Part shown: one piece after another, positions 29,538-38,387 of the stretch
Layout of the letters: each line of letters opens with the position of its first letter
Position numbering within the stretch: the first letter of the stretch is position 1
Assembly (NCBI GenBank): GCA_036557285.1
Contig: DATBHW010000003.1
Span: 62,001-126,000 of the forward strand
From: Ktedonobacterales bacterium
GTDB taxonomy: Bacteria; Chloroflexota; Ktedonobacteria; Ktedonobacterales; DATBGS01
Reading direction: 5' to 3'
DNA length: 64,000 nucleotides
Translations under genes and position numbers: made by a program
Notes under the pieces: generated by a model
The model's database searches: none
The model's input: the letters and a program-made list of their open reading frames with translations, nothing else
What the model was told of the DNA's origin: nothing

Positions 29538-31181
29538 TCAGCCAATAACAAGATCGCTGAGATTGCTGTTATTCTGCCAAAGCTGCTTGCCAGTACTGGC
29601 GTCCAGCGCCACCGCGCCTCCAGACGGCCCATAGGCATAGACGAGTCCATTCGTAACGAGGGGGATCAAGGGGCCTGGAAAGCCATCAACAGGGAGTTCT
29701 TGATGGAAATTCCAGACTTCCTTCCCATCAGCCGGATTGAGCGCATGAATTACTGTCGCCAGAGTACCAGAACCGCCGCCCAGGCCCGATTCCACATAGA
29801 TCAGGCCGTTCATGACTATCGGCGCGGCGGGTTCATATATAGGCCCCACGTTGGAATTCCAGCGCATCTGCCCATTTTCGGCATTGAACGCATAGACATA
29901 CTGTTGGTCAGCCGTATAGACAACGCCATCACTGACAGCGGGGGTCGAATAGTAGATGCCCGCCTGCGCCTGTGGAGAATGCCAAAGCTCCTTCCCATCG
30001 CTCGCCTGCAAGGCATAGAGGATCGCCGGCCCGCCGCCCGACTGGATATACCCATCCAGCGGCGCGTAGACCACCCCATTCACTACTGTGGGCGTGATAA
30101 ACTTAGTTGCATCGGTCGCCGACGCATGCCAGCGCACGTTGCCATTATTGGCATTCAGCGCCCAGAGCGTTTCAGGCAGCCCTGAAGTCACATACACCGT
30201 GTCGCCATCGCCAGTCACGCTTTCGATTGAATTTGCAACCCCGAAGTGCCAGCGCTCTTTCCCATTGCTCACATTCAACACAAACAGGGTAGCGGGAAGT
30301 TGTGTCTGCACATAGACAGCATCGCCATTGGCAGTCACGTCCATCGGATGAATCGGCTGCTGCGAGGACCAGCGCACCGTTCCATCGCTGACATTCAGCG
30401 CAATCAGTGTGACTCCCGATGAAGTAGGCGAAGGCAGAGTAAAAACCAATTCCTTAGTCATCCAGATAAACCCTGTCACACCCACATTCTTTGCTTCCCA
30501 TCGCTGGGTTCCATCGCTGGCATTGAGCGCCACAAGATTCTGGGATACCCATAAATAGACCGTGTTATTCATCACCGTCAGCGATGGGGGCAAGGCTTCA
30601 GACGCGCCGCTGAAAGGGTAGCGCCACTTCACTGTGCCATCGGCAGGATTAAGCGCCACAACGGTGTTTCCGTCTAAGATCGCGTAGAGGTTTTGCGGTG
30701 GCGCCGTAGGCTTCTGGGTCGGCGTTGGGGCTGCCGTTGTCTCAGGCGTCGCGGTGGGCGCGGCCCCGTTTTGTGGATGATGAACCAGCACCAGCCCAAC
30801 CACCAGGCCGCCGACCAGCGCCACCAGCATGACGGCTGCCGCCATTCCCATCAGGCGATACGACCATCCTCTACGAACGCGGGGAGCGGGCGCATACTCC
30901 TGGGGGGAGTGCCGACCTGCCGACGGCAAGATACGACCTGCCAGGCTTGGATGGCTCCGGCGCGAAAGCCCGGCAAGATTCTGCTGCGCCAGCCGCTCCC
31001 AGACCGCCTCTATCGAACGCTCATCCGCTTTCTCAGTTTCATACAGGCGTTGCAGGTTCTGAATGAGCCGACGCTCTGTCGGCTGCCCTCTTTCTGGCGC
31101 GAGCGTACCGGGCGCTCCTGCAAGCTGCTCTATCTGTTCATCCACCGCTTCTGGTGTAAAGAGCGCATCATCTCGTGCCAT
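29538..31181 (-). CDS. Membrane protein with PQQ-type beta-propeller, likely anti-sigma
   Basis: 547 residues from ATG 31179-31181 (GGAGAGGAAG upstream). A cytoplasmic helical segment of about 110 residues precedes one membrane helix (MGMAAAVMLVALVGGLVVGLVLV). Then a Thr/Pro/Ala-rich linker leads into at least eight PQQ-like blades of the form VALNPADGTVKWRYPF, LYALQASDGKELWHSP and VYAFNAENGQMRWNSN. No ZAS zinc motif is visible, unlike the similar protein at 25060-27162. Its position 120 bases after an ECF sigma gene on the same strand and its one-helix topology suggest it controls that sigma factor. PQQ cofactor binding is not implied by the repeats alone. Confidence 0.75.
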   Translation of the reverse strand: MARDDALFTPEAVDEQIEQLAGAPGTLAPERGQPTERRLIQNLQRLYETEKADERSIEAVWERLAQQNLAGLSRRSHPSLAGRILPSAGRHSPQEYAPAPRVRRGWSYRLMGMAAAVMLVALVGGLVVGLVLVHHPQNGAAPTATPETTAAPTPTQKPTAPPQNLYAILDGNTVVALNPADGTVKWRYPFSGASEALPPSLTVMNNTVYLWVSQNLVALNASDGTQRWEAKNVGVTGFIWMTKELVFTLPSPTSSGVTLIALNVSDGTVRWSSQQPIHPMDVTANGDAVYVQTQLPATLFVLNVSNGKERWHFGVANSIESVTGDGDTVYVTSGLPETLWALNANNGNVRWHASATDATKFITPTVVNGVVYAPLDGYIQSGGGPAILYALQASDGKELWHSPQAQAGIYYSTPAVSDGVVYTADQQYVYAFNAENGQMRWNSNVGPIYEPAAPIVMNGLIYVESGLGGGSGTLATVIHALNPADGKEVWNFHQELPVDGFPGPLIPLVTNGLVYAYGPSGGAVALDASTGKQLWQNNSNLSDLVIG

Positions 31182-31301
31182 CGCACGTCTTCCTCTCCCT
31201 AGTGCAAAATCCATTGATCGCTTTGGTATTCGCCGGTATCATATTCCAGGGCAGGCGCGGCGAAAGCAACACCTCATGACGACCCGCGAGGGTATTGAAA
31301 G

Positions 31302-31835
31302 CTAGTACTCCCCATACAGGGAGCGCAAGAGGTTCAGCGCCCGCGAAAGGGCCATACGCACAGCCCCCTCGTTTTTATTGAGCGCGTTGGCAATTTGCGC
31401 GCTGCTCATACCCTCGGCAAAGCGTAAACGCACGATCAGTTGTTGGTGATCGGGCAGGCGGCTGATCGCATCGTGCAGGCGCTGCTCCTCTTCGTGCTGC
31501 AAAGCGACCTGCTCTGGAATCATCGCCTCATCGTCCGAGGCTATCTCAACGGCATCCTCCAACCCCGCCGTCAGGCGCTGGTTGGTCCGGCGATAGTGAT
31601 CGGCCAGCTTGTGGCGCGCTACCTGTCGCAGCCAGGCGATACGTTCCCCCTCCGGCAGCCTCTCGACCCTGCCCCCCTCGAAGGCCGCCAGAAACACCTC
31701 AAGCAACAAATCCTCAGCATCCTCCCGCGAAGGCGTGTGCCGCCGCAGATAGGTCAAGATTATCGGCGCATGCGCCTGATACAGCGCAGCAGCAGGTGAT
31801 TCATCCACCCTGGTAATGCCTGGTTGTCGTTGCAT
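31302..31835 (-). CDS. ECF-family RNA polymerase sigma factor
   Basis: 177 residues, minimal ECF size. Region 2 contains YQAHAPIILTYLRRHTPSREDAEDLLLEVF and IAWLRQVARHKLADHYRR; region 4 contains LRFAEGMSSAQIANALNKNEGAVRMALSRAL. The ATG at 31835 follows a GAGAGGC-like site. Downstream on the same strand is the PQQ-type membrane protein, its likely regulator. Upstream are two near-identical copies of an ECF-type promoter motif at the same spacing, suggesting autoregulation. Confidence 0.9.
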   Translation of the reverse strand: MQRQPGITRVDESPAAALYQAHAPIILTYLRRHTPSREDAEDLLLEVFLAAFEGGRVERLPEGERIAWLRQVARHKLADHYRRTNQRLTAGLEDAVEIASDDEAMIPEQVALQHEEEQRLHDAISRLPDHQQLIVRLRFAEGMSSAQIANALNKNEGAVRMALSRALNLLRSLYGEY

Positions 31836-31881
31836 TGTGCCTCTCCCACATCCTCTTTCGAGGGACAGCTACCTCATCCTG

Positions 31882-31910
31882 TATATCGTGAGTTGAATCA
31901 AAAGCGTCAC
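31882..31910 (-). promoter_or_regulatory. Candidate ECF-type promoter, proximal copy
   Basis: Minus-strand GTGACG (31905-31910), 16 bases, CGATATA (31882-31888). It lies about 45 bases before the ECF sigma gene in a 58-base repeat unit (31856-31913) that recurs at 32011-32068. The spacing fits ECF promoters better than sigma70 promoters. Confidence 0.5.
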
Positions 31911-31949
31911 ACCGCCGAGGCGGTCATGCCGCAGCCCCACGAAAAGAGA

Positions 31950-32010
31950 GGCCAGGATAGGAGCCACGCGAAGTCCCTTTCTGTGAACTAGCTCACAGAT
32001 GCGTTGCCGC
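31950..32010. promoter_or_regulatory. Conserved element B with CRP-type palindrome
   Basis: Near copy of the element at 29351-29411. The core CTGTGA-ACTAGC-TCACAG spans 31981-31998 and again fits TGTGA-N6-TCACA exactly. It lies between the two ECF-type promoter copies upstream of the sigma gene. Confidence 0.6.
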
Positions 32011-32036
32011 TTTCGAGAGATAGCTACCTCATCGTG

Positions 32037-32065
32037 TATATCGTGAGTTGAATCAAAAACGTCAC
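32037..32065 (-). promoter_or_regulatory. Candidate ECF-type promoter, distal copy
   Basis: Minus-strand GTGACG (32060-32065), 16 bases, CGATATA (32037-32043), identical in motif and spacing to the copy at 31882-31910, 155 bases away. The 58-base units differ at only about four positions. Confidence 0.5.
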
Positions 32066-32205
32066 ACCCTGCTGCTTCCGGCAGGCGTAGACTCCAGAAG
32101 CCAGAGTGTGCCTTCCATCGCCCGCGTCAGCCCTTGCCAGAGCGAGTAGCAGGCTTCCTGGGGAACTTCGATCAGCAGCGAATCAATCAGGCCGGGGTCG
32201 AACAT
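32062..32205 (-). pseudogene. Truncated paralogue of the 174-residue protein at 55937-56461
   Basis: A 47-codon frame from ATG 32203-32205 to a TGA that overlaps the distal ECF-type promoter copy. Residues 11-43 (LIEVPQEACYSLWQGLTRAM, then EGTLWLLESTPAG) align with FVEVPEEAQTALHRGLTAAI / EGALDLWERTPSG of the intact protein without gaps. Everything after that point in the intact protein is missing. It is best read as a gene fragment, although a short functional peptide cannot be excluded. The region 32206-32620 upstream shows no convincing gene. Confidence 0.5.
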
Positions 32206-32624
32206 GCCAGCGGGAGATGCCGGGGCAGCGCCAGAGACGGACTAAAGTCCATAAACGGACCTCCTTCGTAGCAGCGGCGCAGACCACCCCATCATCTGCG
32301 TCGGCATACGAAGCGGCCACCCTGCGAACACCCACCAACACCCCGAAGAACCAGGCAGCAGCAAACACAGGTTGCCACTCCCTGCCTCGGCAGGAGCCTT
32401 GGCGGATGTCCAGAAGGTGGCCGCTGGAGGTTCCCTGATAATAGAATGCCCCCAGCCCTCTTCCTGGCTACTACAGGGTTTGGGGTGATGGCGCGGTTGG
32501 TGGGTTTAGTCACCAGCCGTGCCAGCCGTTCCATTCGATGGCTCGCGCTTCCTCTCTCGTCAATTGAAAGCGCCTGCCAGTAGTATGCCCAGGCTGGCTT
32601 GATACGTTAAGCGTTTCGCCAAAA

Positions 32625-32860
32625 AGTCCGGCCCGTAGCGCCGCCGAGACGGCGGCCAACCGCCGCGCCGACGCCAACGCCGCTCTTAGGCGCAGCGGCT
32701 GCGCCGACGTGGCTAGGGGGAGCCTCCGCAGGGAGGCTTGGCGGCGGCTTACCGCCCATTGGCGCGGGCGCGCGAGCGAGCGCAGCGAGCGAGAGGACGG
32801 GGCAACAGCCGAGGCAAGCGCCCGCCGCCGTAGGCGCGGTTTTAACCGCCTGCGGGGCAG
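32625..32860. repeat. Composite dispersed palindromic repeat containing the 69-bp core
   Basis: Begins with GTAGCGCCGCCGAGACGGCGG. At 32761-32829 it holds a 69-base segment, starting GGCGCGGGCGCGCGAGCGAG and ending GCGCCCGCCGCC, that matches alaS 42264-42332 at 67 of 69 bases. It lies between the sigma promoter region and the tandem-receiver gene's 3' end. Open frames across it are repeat-driven. Confidence 0.7.
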
Positions 32861-32879
32861 GAGTCTCTCGCCCGCCTGA

Positions 32880-34058
32880 TCAGGCGCTGGAACGCTTCCC
32901 TTTTTCAAGCAGATCGAGATTCTGGACAGTATTCGCCCACGCGGCAATCTGGGCAATCCGATGGCCCTTGAAGCAAAACAGCGTCGCCCCGGTGCTGTGC
33001 TGCGTCCGGCCATCTGGCATTTGCCACCTGGATTGATAGCGGATAGCCAGCCCCTTCGGATGGGGATAGAGCAGAACGTGGTCCAGCCAGTAGCCTGGAA
33101 ACACCCGCTTCACCGCCTCCAATTGCGCCCAATACGCGCCCACCCCCTGCATCCTCTTGACCGAGTGAAACCTGCTCGTGGGCGGCGGGAAGAAGAGCAT
33201 ATCCTCGGTGCAAAGCGTTTCCAGCGTCACCCGATCCTCAGCATTGATCGCAGCGAAAAGGCCCCGCACGCTCTCGGCCTGACACCGCTGCTCCTCGTTC
33301 AGCGATGGCGTAATCGCAGCATCAACCTGCGTCAGCAGCCTCGCCAGATCAACCGCTTCGGGCGCGAAGAAAGCAAATCCCTGCTCAGCAGCCTCATTCC
33401 CGCGCGGGCGCTGGTCTGTAATCAGACCCACAGGCGTTGGCCGCGCGTGCCGCAGCAGCAGATGCGCCTGCCCGCCAAATTGAGAGCCGCCAGGCAGGTG
33501 AGCCAGAATCAGGTGAAAGCAGCGTTCATCAACGAGGGCGCACGCCTCTTCCAGGCAAGCAGCATCGGAAACCTCATACCCTTCCTGGGTCAGCGCGCCC
33601 GCCAGGGACTCGCGCGCCGCCCCATCCGGTTCCACCAGCAGCACACCAGGGGGCAAAGGAACACACGCGCCGGGGTTGGGGGGCGTACTCAGGCAGGCGA
33701 CAATCAAAGCAAAAAGCTGCTCAATATCAAAGGGCTTGCGCTCCAGAAAAGCAAAACCCCTCTGCCCGATCTCTTCCTCCGCAATATTCCAGCCTGTCAA
33801 CACGCCAACAGGCGTGGGCCGAGCAGCGTCGCGCAGCAGTTCGACAGAACCAAAACGGTCCCTGGGATTGCTGCTGAACAGATCGGTGAGGATCAGATGG
33901 AAAGTCTGTTCATCGAGGAGCCTGTACGCCTCCACCAGAGATGCCGCCAGAGAGACTGTGTAGCCTTCCGCCATCAGGAAAGCTGCAAGGAGGTCTCGAA
34001 CCCCGGCGTCATGCTCCACTATCAGCAGGCGCGGGGGAGAAGGCGGGCGTGGCGTCAT
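32880..34058 (-). CDS. Tandem receiver-like protein with C-terminal SnoaL/NTF2-like domain
   Basis: 392 residues from ATG 34056-34058 (AAAGG seven bases upstream). Residues about 9-120 form a response-regulator receiver (LLIVEHDAGVRDLL, phosphoacceptor Asp in LILTDLF). Residues about 133-245 form a second one (LLVEPDGAARESLAGAL) in which the acceptor position reads LILAHLP, so Asp is replaced and phosphorylation is unlikely. The last 130 residues (VRGLFAAINAEDRVTLETL to YQSRWQMPDGRTQHSTGATLF) resemble a SnoaL/NTF2 fold, a small cone-shaped ligand pocket or dimerisation unit. No DNA-binding output domain is present. It lies next to two Ser/Thr kinases. Confidence 0.7.
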   Translation of the reverse strand: MTPRPPSPPRLLIVEHDAGVRDLLAAFLMAEGYTVSLAASLVEAYRLLDEQTFHLILTDLFSSNPRDRFGSVELLRDAARPTPVGVLTGWNIAEEEIGQRGFAFLERKPFDIEQLFALIVACLSTPPNPGACVPLPPGVLLVEPDGAARESLAGALTQEGYEVSDAACLEEACALVDERCFHLILAHLPGGSQFGGQAHLLLRHARPTPVGLITDQRPRGNEAAEQGFAFFAPEAVDLARLLTQVDAAITPSLNEEQRCQAESVRGLFAAINAEDRVTLETLCTEDMLFFPPPTSRFHSVKRMQGVGAYWAQLEAVKRVFPGYWLDHVLLYPHPKGLAIRYQSRWQMPDGRTQHSTGATLFCFKGHRIAQIAAWANTVQNLDLLEKGKRSSA

Positions 34059-34104
34059 ACGGTGGCCTTTCATCTGGCTACCTGGCCGGAACACTAACCC
34101 TCAA

Positions 34105-34133
34105 AGTATACCAGAATCAGCAGGCAATTGCAA
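34105..34133 (-). promoter_or_regulatory. Promoter for the tandem-receiver gene
   Basis: Minus-strand TTGCAA (34128-34133) and TATACT (34105-34110) with a 17-base spacer; transcription would begin near 34098, 40 bases before the gene. Confidence 0.65.
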
Positions 34134-34182
34134 CAAACAGAGGCGGGACCACCTGCCAGGACGACAGCATGAACCCCAGAGT

Positions 34183-36246
34183 TTAGCGCGCGTCCCACAC
34201 CTGCACCGTTCGATCAGCGCCGCCAGAAGCAATGTGTTTGCCATCCGGCGACCAGGCAATCGCGCTGACCGGCCCCATATGACCTTGATAGTACATCCGC
34301 GCCTCGCCCGTATCCGCATCCCAGACCTGCGCCGTCCCATCATCACCCCCGGAGGCCAGGTGCAGGCCATCGGGCGACCACGCCACCGCCAGCACTCTCT
34401 GGCTATGGCCGTGATACATGAGCAGGGGCTTATCATTCTCCCACATCCGCACCGTCCGAATGCCAAAATGCACCCAGGAGCGCGTTCCAACAGGCTTCTG
34501 AGCATCCGCTTCCCACACCTGCACCACCTGATCGCAAGCAGAGGCAATCCGCTTGCCATCGGGCGACCAGGCCAGGGCGCGCACGGGCGACCACTCCACC
34601 GAGACCCCGTTCCATCTATCGCCGCGACAGGTTAAGAGGGGCTGCGCGGTGGCAGCATCCCACACCTGCACCGTCCCATCCGCGCTGCCCGAAGCAATAC
34701 GGCTGCCATCGGGCGACCAGGCTACCGCGTGTATCGTATTGGCGTGCCTGCTATAAGAGGAGAGAGTAGTCCCTCTGGCAGCATCCCAGACGTGTACGAT
34801 GTCATCCCAGCGGGAAAGCAGGCCGCCGCTCGCCGAAGCCACGCGCTGCCCATCGGGCGACCAGTCCACCGCCAGTATCCACTTGAAATGGACGGTATAC
34901 TTGAGGAGCTTTTTCCCCGTTTCGGCGTCCAACACCAGCACCGGATTATGCCACCAGGAGAGCGGGCTGGCCCCCCCGACGACGATCAGCCCGCCATCGG
35001 GCGACCAGTCCACCGCCAGCACCCATTTCAACGCCGCTCGATACGTCCAGAGTGTCTTGCCAGCCGTCACATCCCAGACCTGCGCCGTTCGATCAGCGCC
35101 GCCAGAAACGATACGAGCGCCATCGGGCGACCACGCCAGCGTATTCACCCGGCCCCTATGCCCCTTATAAGTGGGAAGCACCCCTTTCAGCACCCGCATG
35201 CCCACACCTCTCAGCAACACGCTCCGTCGCGTGTCGGCTGGGGGCGCAGCCTGCTGCTGAGAAGGCTGCGGCTGGCCCGCGCCGACGATCTGCCTGCTGG
35301 CGCGCTGGCCGTTGGCTGCCCCAGCCGCCAGCGCCTCCAATTCCCGTTTCACCTCCGCCATGCTGGCCGGGCGGCTGGCCTCATCCAACTGCACCATCTG
35401 CGCGATCAGCCCGCCAATCCCCGCCAGGGCGGGATCGCTCAGCGGCGCGAAACGAAAGGGCGTCTCGGAAGGATCATTGCCCGTCAGCAGATGATGCAGC
35501 AGCGCGCCCAGCCCATAAATGTCCGAGCGCGGCGTCGTCTGCGCCTTGCCATATTGTTCCGGCGCGGCATACCCTGGCGAGCCAAAAGCGACGGTATCTT
35601 TCGCCTGCCCTGGCTTGAACAGGCGCGCGATCCCAAAATCCACCAGATGCGGCATGTCATCCGCCGTCAGCAGCACATTTGAGGGCTTCAGATCGCGGAA
35701 AATAATCGGCGGCTGGCGCGTATGTAAATACTCCAGCACGGCACAGAGGTGCAGGCCAATCTCAAGCGCGCGTCCCAGCGGCAGGCGTCCCCCTGGCGCT
35801 TTGCCCAGATACGCCTCCAGCGTCTCCCCCTCAATAAAATCCATCACCAGATACCAGCGCCCATCCTCGCTGAAATGATCATAAATGCGCGGCAGATTCG
35901 GATGCGCCAGCCCCGCCAGCAGCAGCGCCTCGCGGCGAAACGCCTCTGTCGCCTCTTGCAGTTCCTGGGATCGCAGGCCATTGGGCTGCATCTCTTTGAC
36001 CGCCACCAGCCGATTGCCCAGATCGCAATCTTCGGCCTGATAGACCGCGCCAAAACCGCCTTTGCCCACCTGGGCCACCAGGCGATAACGCTGCTTCAAC
36101 AGTGAGTGGGGGGCTGGCGGCGCGCTGGGCGCGCCAGACGTGGCAGGAGCGGCAGCCAGCGGAGGCTGCCCACACGCAAAGCACGACACGGCCCCCGGCG
36201 GGTTGGCCGCGCCGCACGTCGCGCAATATTCCAGGGAAGAACTCAT
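34183..36246 (-). CDS. Zinc-ribbon Ser/Thr protein kinase with WD40 propeller
   Basis: 687 residues. A zinc ribbon (CATCGAANPPGAVSCFACG) at residues 8-26 leads to a Hanks-type kinase at about 50-310: glycine loop VGKGGFGAVYQAED, VAVKEM lysine, catalytic loop IIFRDLKPSNVLL (Phe where most have His before RD), DFGIARLF, and activation segment FGSPGYAAPEQYG. The last 340 residues hold about seven WD40 blades (LAWSPDGARIVSGGADRTAQ and similar). No membrane helix is seen. The architecture suggests a soluble kinase scaffolded through its propeller. The neighbouring kinase at 36791 has the same N-terminal half but ends in a membrane helix. Confidence 0.88.
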   Translation of the reverse strand: MSSSLEYCATCGAANPPGAVSCFACGQPPLAAAPATSGAPSAPPAPHSLLKQRYRLVAQVGKGGFGAVYQAEDCDLGNRLVAVKEMQPNGLRSQELQEATEAFRREALLLAGLAHPNLPRIYDHFSEDGRWYLVMDFIEGETLEAYLGKAPGGRLPLGRALEIGLHLCAVLEYLHTRQPPIIFRDLKPSNVLLTADDMPHLVDFGIARLFKPGQAKDTVAFGSPGYAAPEQYGKAQTTPRSDIYGLGALLHHLLTGNDPSETPFRFAPLSDPALAGIGGLIAQMVQLDEASRPASMAEVKRELEALAAGAANGQRASRQIVGAGQPQPSQQQAAPPADTRRSVLLRGVGMRVLKGVLPTYKGHRGRVNTLAWSPDGARIVSGGADRTAQVWDVTAGKTLWTYRAALKWVLAVDWSPDGGLIVVGGASPLSWWHNPVLVLDAETGKKLLKYTVHFKWILAVDWSPDGQRVASASGGLLSRWDDIVHVWDAARGTTLSSYSRHANTIHAVAWSPDGSRIASGSADGTVQVWDAATAQPLLTCRGDRWNGVSVEWSPVRALAWSPDGKRIASACDQVVQVWEADAQKPVGTRSWVHFGIRTVRMWENDKPLLMYHGHSQRVLAVAWSPDGLHLASGGDDGTAQVWDADTGEARMYYQGHMGPVSAIAWSPDGKHIASGGADRTVQVWDAR

Positions 36247-36288
36247 CCACGCGCATCCTTTGCTCGTATCCCAACATTTCTACCTCAG

Positions 36289-36317
36289 AGTATATCAGGA
36301 TTGGCCGGGATCAGTAA
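36289..36317 (-). promoter_or_regulatory. Promoter for the WD40 kinase gene
   Basis: Minus-strand TTACTG (36312-36317) and TATACT (36289-36294) separated by 17 bases, about 43 bases upstream of the gene. Confidence 0.65.
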
Positions 36318-36354
36318 GCGGTGCCCGCCTGCGGTTCCACCAATTATCTGGGGC

Positions 36355-36720
36355 CACTTGTAGCGCCGCCATCTTGGCGGCCAACGCTGCGCCCTGGCGA
36401 ACGTTCGCCCTCCAGGCCAACCTACCAGCAGGCCAACGGGGAGCCGCCGAGACGGCGGCGCTACAAGTGACACGTCTCGCTTGCCAACACCTCAGATTTG
36501 GTAGAACCCTCGTCTGCCATCGGGTCTGTCTAAAAGCTGACGGCAGAAAGACAGACGGTTACAACCGCGCCAGCCGCGTGTACCGCCGCCGTCCCTGGCG
36601 GCGAACCGCTGTGCCGCCAGGCGCCGCTGCCCTTCCACGCAAACGCCGCGTGCTTGGGGCGGGGAGCCTCCGCAGGGAGGCTTGGCGGCGCAGCCTCCAG
36701 GCGCGGTTTTAACCGCCAGC
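36355..36720. repeat. Dispersed palindromic element with 16-bp terminal inverted repeats, plus a second half-element
   Basis: CACTTGTAGCGCCGCC at 36355-36370 is exactly inverted at 36454-36469, defining a 115-bp element. A second block from about 36575 to 36720 carries the GTGTACCGCCGCCGTCCC left end and the GGAGCCTCCGCAGGGAGGCT segment also found near 32730. The gap between the two kinase genes (36247-36790) contains nothing else recognisable. Confidence 0.7.
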
Positions 36721-36790
36721 ACGCCTGGGCAGATCCGCCGAAAAAATCAAACGGCATGAACCGCCAGCGAACATCTAGATAGCCCTGCCG

Positions 36791-38122
36791 CTAATAACCA
36801 GGGTAAGGCGGAGGCGCTAGTTGCGCCGCCAACCCAAAAAGCAGAAGCATAAGAAGGAGGATAAACACAACCGCCCCTATTAAAAAAACTATCCACAGGT
36901 TTTGCCGACCAGGCCAGCGTCTCCTGGCGCGAGCCGGAGGCGGCGCTACCGGAGTCAGCGCGGGCGCTGGATACGGCTGGGGTGGCCCCACCACGCGCAT
37001 AGAACCGGTTGCCTGAAACGGCGGCATCGTTCCAGTCGGCGGCGGAAGCCAGTGTGGCCCCGTAGCCGTCGGAAAGGTGGCGGTCGGGTAGGGTGGCCGC
37101 ATGGCGGGCAAGAACCCCGTCGCGGTCTGATACGGTGGGAACGGCATCGAAGGCGCTGGCCCCCGCTGGCGTTCGGCCCAGGCGGCCAGCAGGCGCTCCA
37201 TTTCGCGCTTGACAATCCCCATGCTCGGCGGGCGTTTGTATTCATCCAGATTGACCATATGACCGATAAATGTCCCCAGGCCCGTTGGCCGGGGCATCGT
37301 CAGCGGCGCGAAGCGGAACGGCGTATCGGATGGGTCATTACCCGTCACCAGATAATGCAGCAGCGCGCCCAGGCTAAAGACATCCGAGCGCGGCGTTGTC
37401 TGCGCCTTGCCATATTGTTCCGGCGCGGCATAGCCCGGCGATCCAAAGGCCATCGTATCTTTCTGCTGCCCTGGCTTGAACAGGCGCGCAATCCCAAAGT
37501 CAATCAGATAGACGGCCCCATCAGGCGTCATCATCACATTCGAGGGCTTCAGATCGCGGAAGATAATCGGCGGCTGGCGCGTATGCAGATATTCCAGCAC
37601 GTCACACAGCTTGACGCCAAGCTGAAGCGCCTCCTTCACCGTCAGATGCTTCTTCATCGAACGATCCAGGCGCTTCTCCAGCGTCTCACCCTCGATAAAC
37701 TCCATCACCAGATACCAGTGTCCGCCCTCGCTGAAGTGATCATAGATGCGCGGCAGCCCCGGGTGCGACAGGCCCGCCAGCAAAATCGCCTCCTGATGAA
37801 AAGCTTCTGTCGCCTCCTGAAGTTCCTGAGTAGCCAGGCCGCTGTAACTCATCTCCTTGACCGCCACCAGCCGGTTGCCCAACTCACGATCCTCAGCTTG
37901 ATAGACCGCGCCAAAACCGCCTTCACCAAGGCGCTTCACAATCTGGTAGCGTTGCCGAATCAACAGAATGGGCAGTTCTCTGGTTGACCTGGGCGCTGCC
38001 GACGACAACAGCGGCTCCAGCACCGATGCTGCCAGCATTGACTCCCCGCAGGCGAAGCACACCACCGCCTCCGGCTCGTTCTTCCCGCCACATTTAGGAC
38101 AGTACGCAGAGGAAGAGGTCAT
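36791..38122 (-). CDS. Zinc-ribbon Ser/Thr protein kinase with C-terminal membrane helix
   Basis: 443 residues from ATG 38120-38122. Zinc ribbon CPKCGGKNEPEAVVCFACG, then kinase motifs VKRLGEGGFGAVYQAEDREL, VAVKEM, IIFRDLKPSNVMM, VYLIDFGIARLF and FGSPGYAAPEQYG. A Pro/Thr-rich linker of about 90 residues leads to one hydrophobic helix near the C-terminus (IVFLIGAVVFILLLMLLLFGL). It is nearly parallel to the WD40 kinase downstream and probably arose by duplication, then exchanged its output region. AAGGAG lies 12 bases before the ATG, rather far. Confidence 0.87.
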   Translation of the reverse strand: MTSSSAYCPKCGGKNEPEAVVCFACGESMLAASVLEPLLSSAAPRSTRELPILLIRQRYQIVKRLGEGGFGAVYQAEDRELGNRLVAVKEMSYSGLATQELQEATEAFHQEAILLAGLSHPGLPRIYDHFSEGGHWYLVMEFIEGETLEKRLDRSMKKHLTVKEALQLGVKLCDVLEYLHTRQPPIIFRDLKPSNVMMTPDGAVYLIDFGIARLFKPGQQKDTMAFGSPGYAAPEQYGKAQTTPRSDVFSLGALLHYLVTGNDPSDTPFRFAPLTMPRPTGLGTFIGHMVNLDEYKRPPSMGIVKREMERLLAAWAERQRGPAPSMPFPPYQTATGFLPAMRPPYPTATFPTATGPHWLPPPTGTMPPFQATGSMRVVGPPQPYPAPALTPVAPPPARARRRWPGRQNLWIVFLIGAVVFILLLMLLLFGLAAQLAPPPYPGY

Positions 38123-38387
38123 AGCCGTTCCATACTCCTTAATGAGCGCCGATACACACCAACACACCATCCGGCGCTCGCCATTGGCGCAAGCAGTTTA
38201 CACCTGGCCGCTCCACGCCGAGCCACGAGCGCCAGCCTCTGATACCCTGGTGGGAGGGCATCCCACCGTTTTGCTCGCCCTATTACTATTGTAGGTCAAA
38301 ACGGCAAATAGAGCAAAAGGGCTGAGAGCCGCGCGCATGGCAACGCTCAATTGTTCGCCAGCAGCTCCCAGGTTCTCCCAAATCCCA

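Noticed and set aside
32510-33013. 167-codon minus-strand open frame
   Set aside because: Translates the GC-rich dispersed repeat and overlaps the end of the tandem-receiver gene in another frame.
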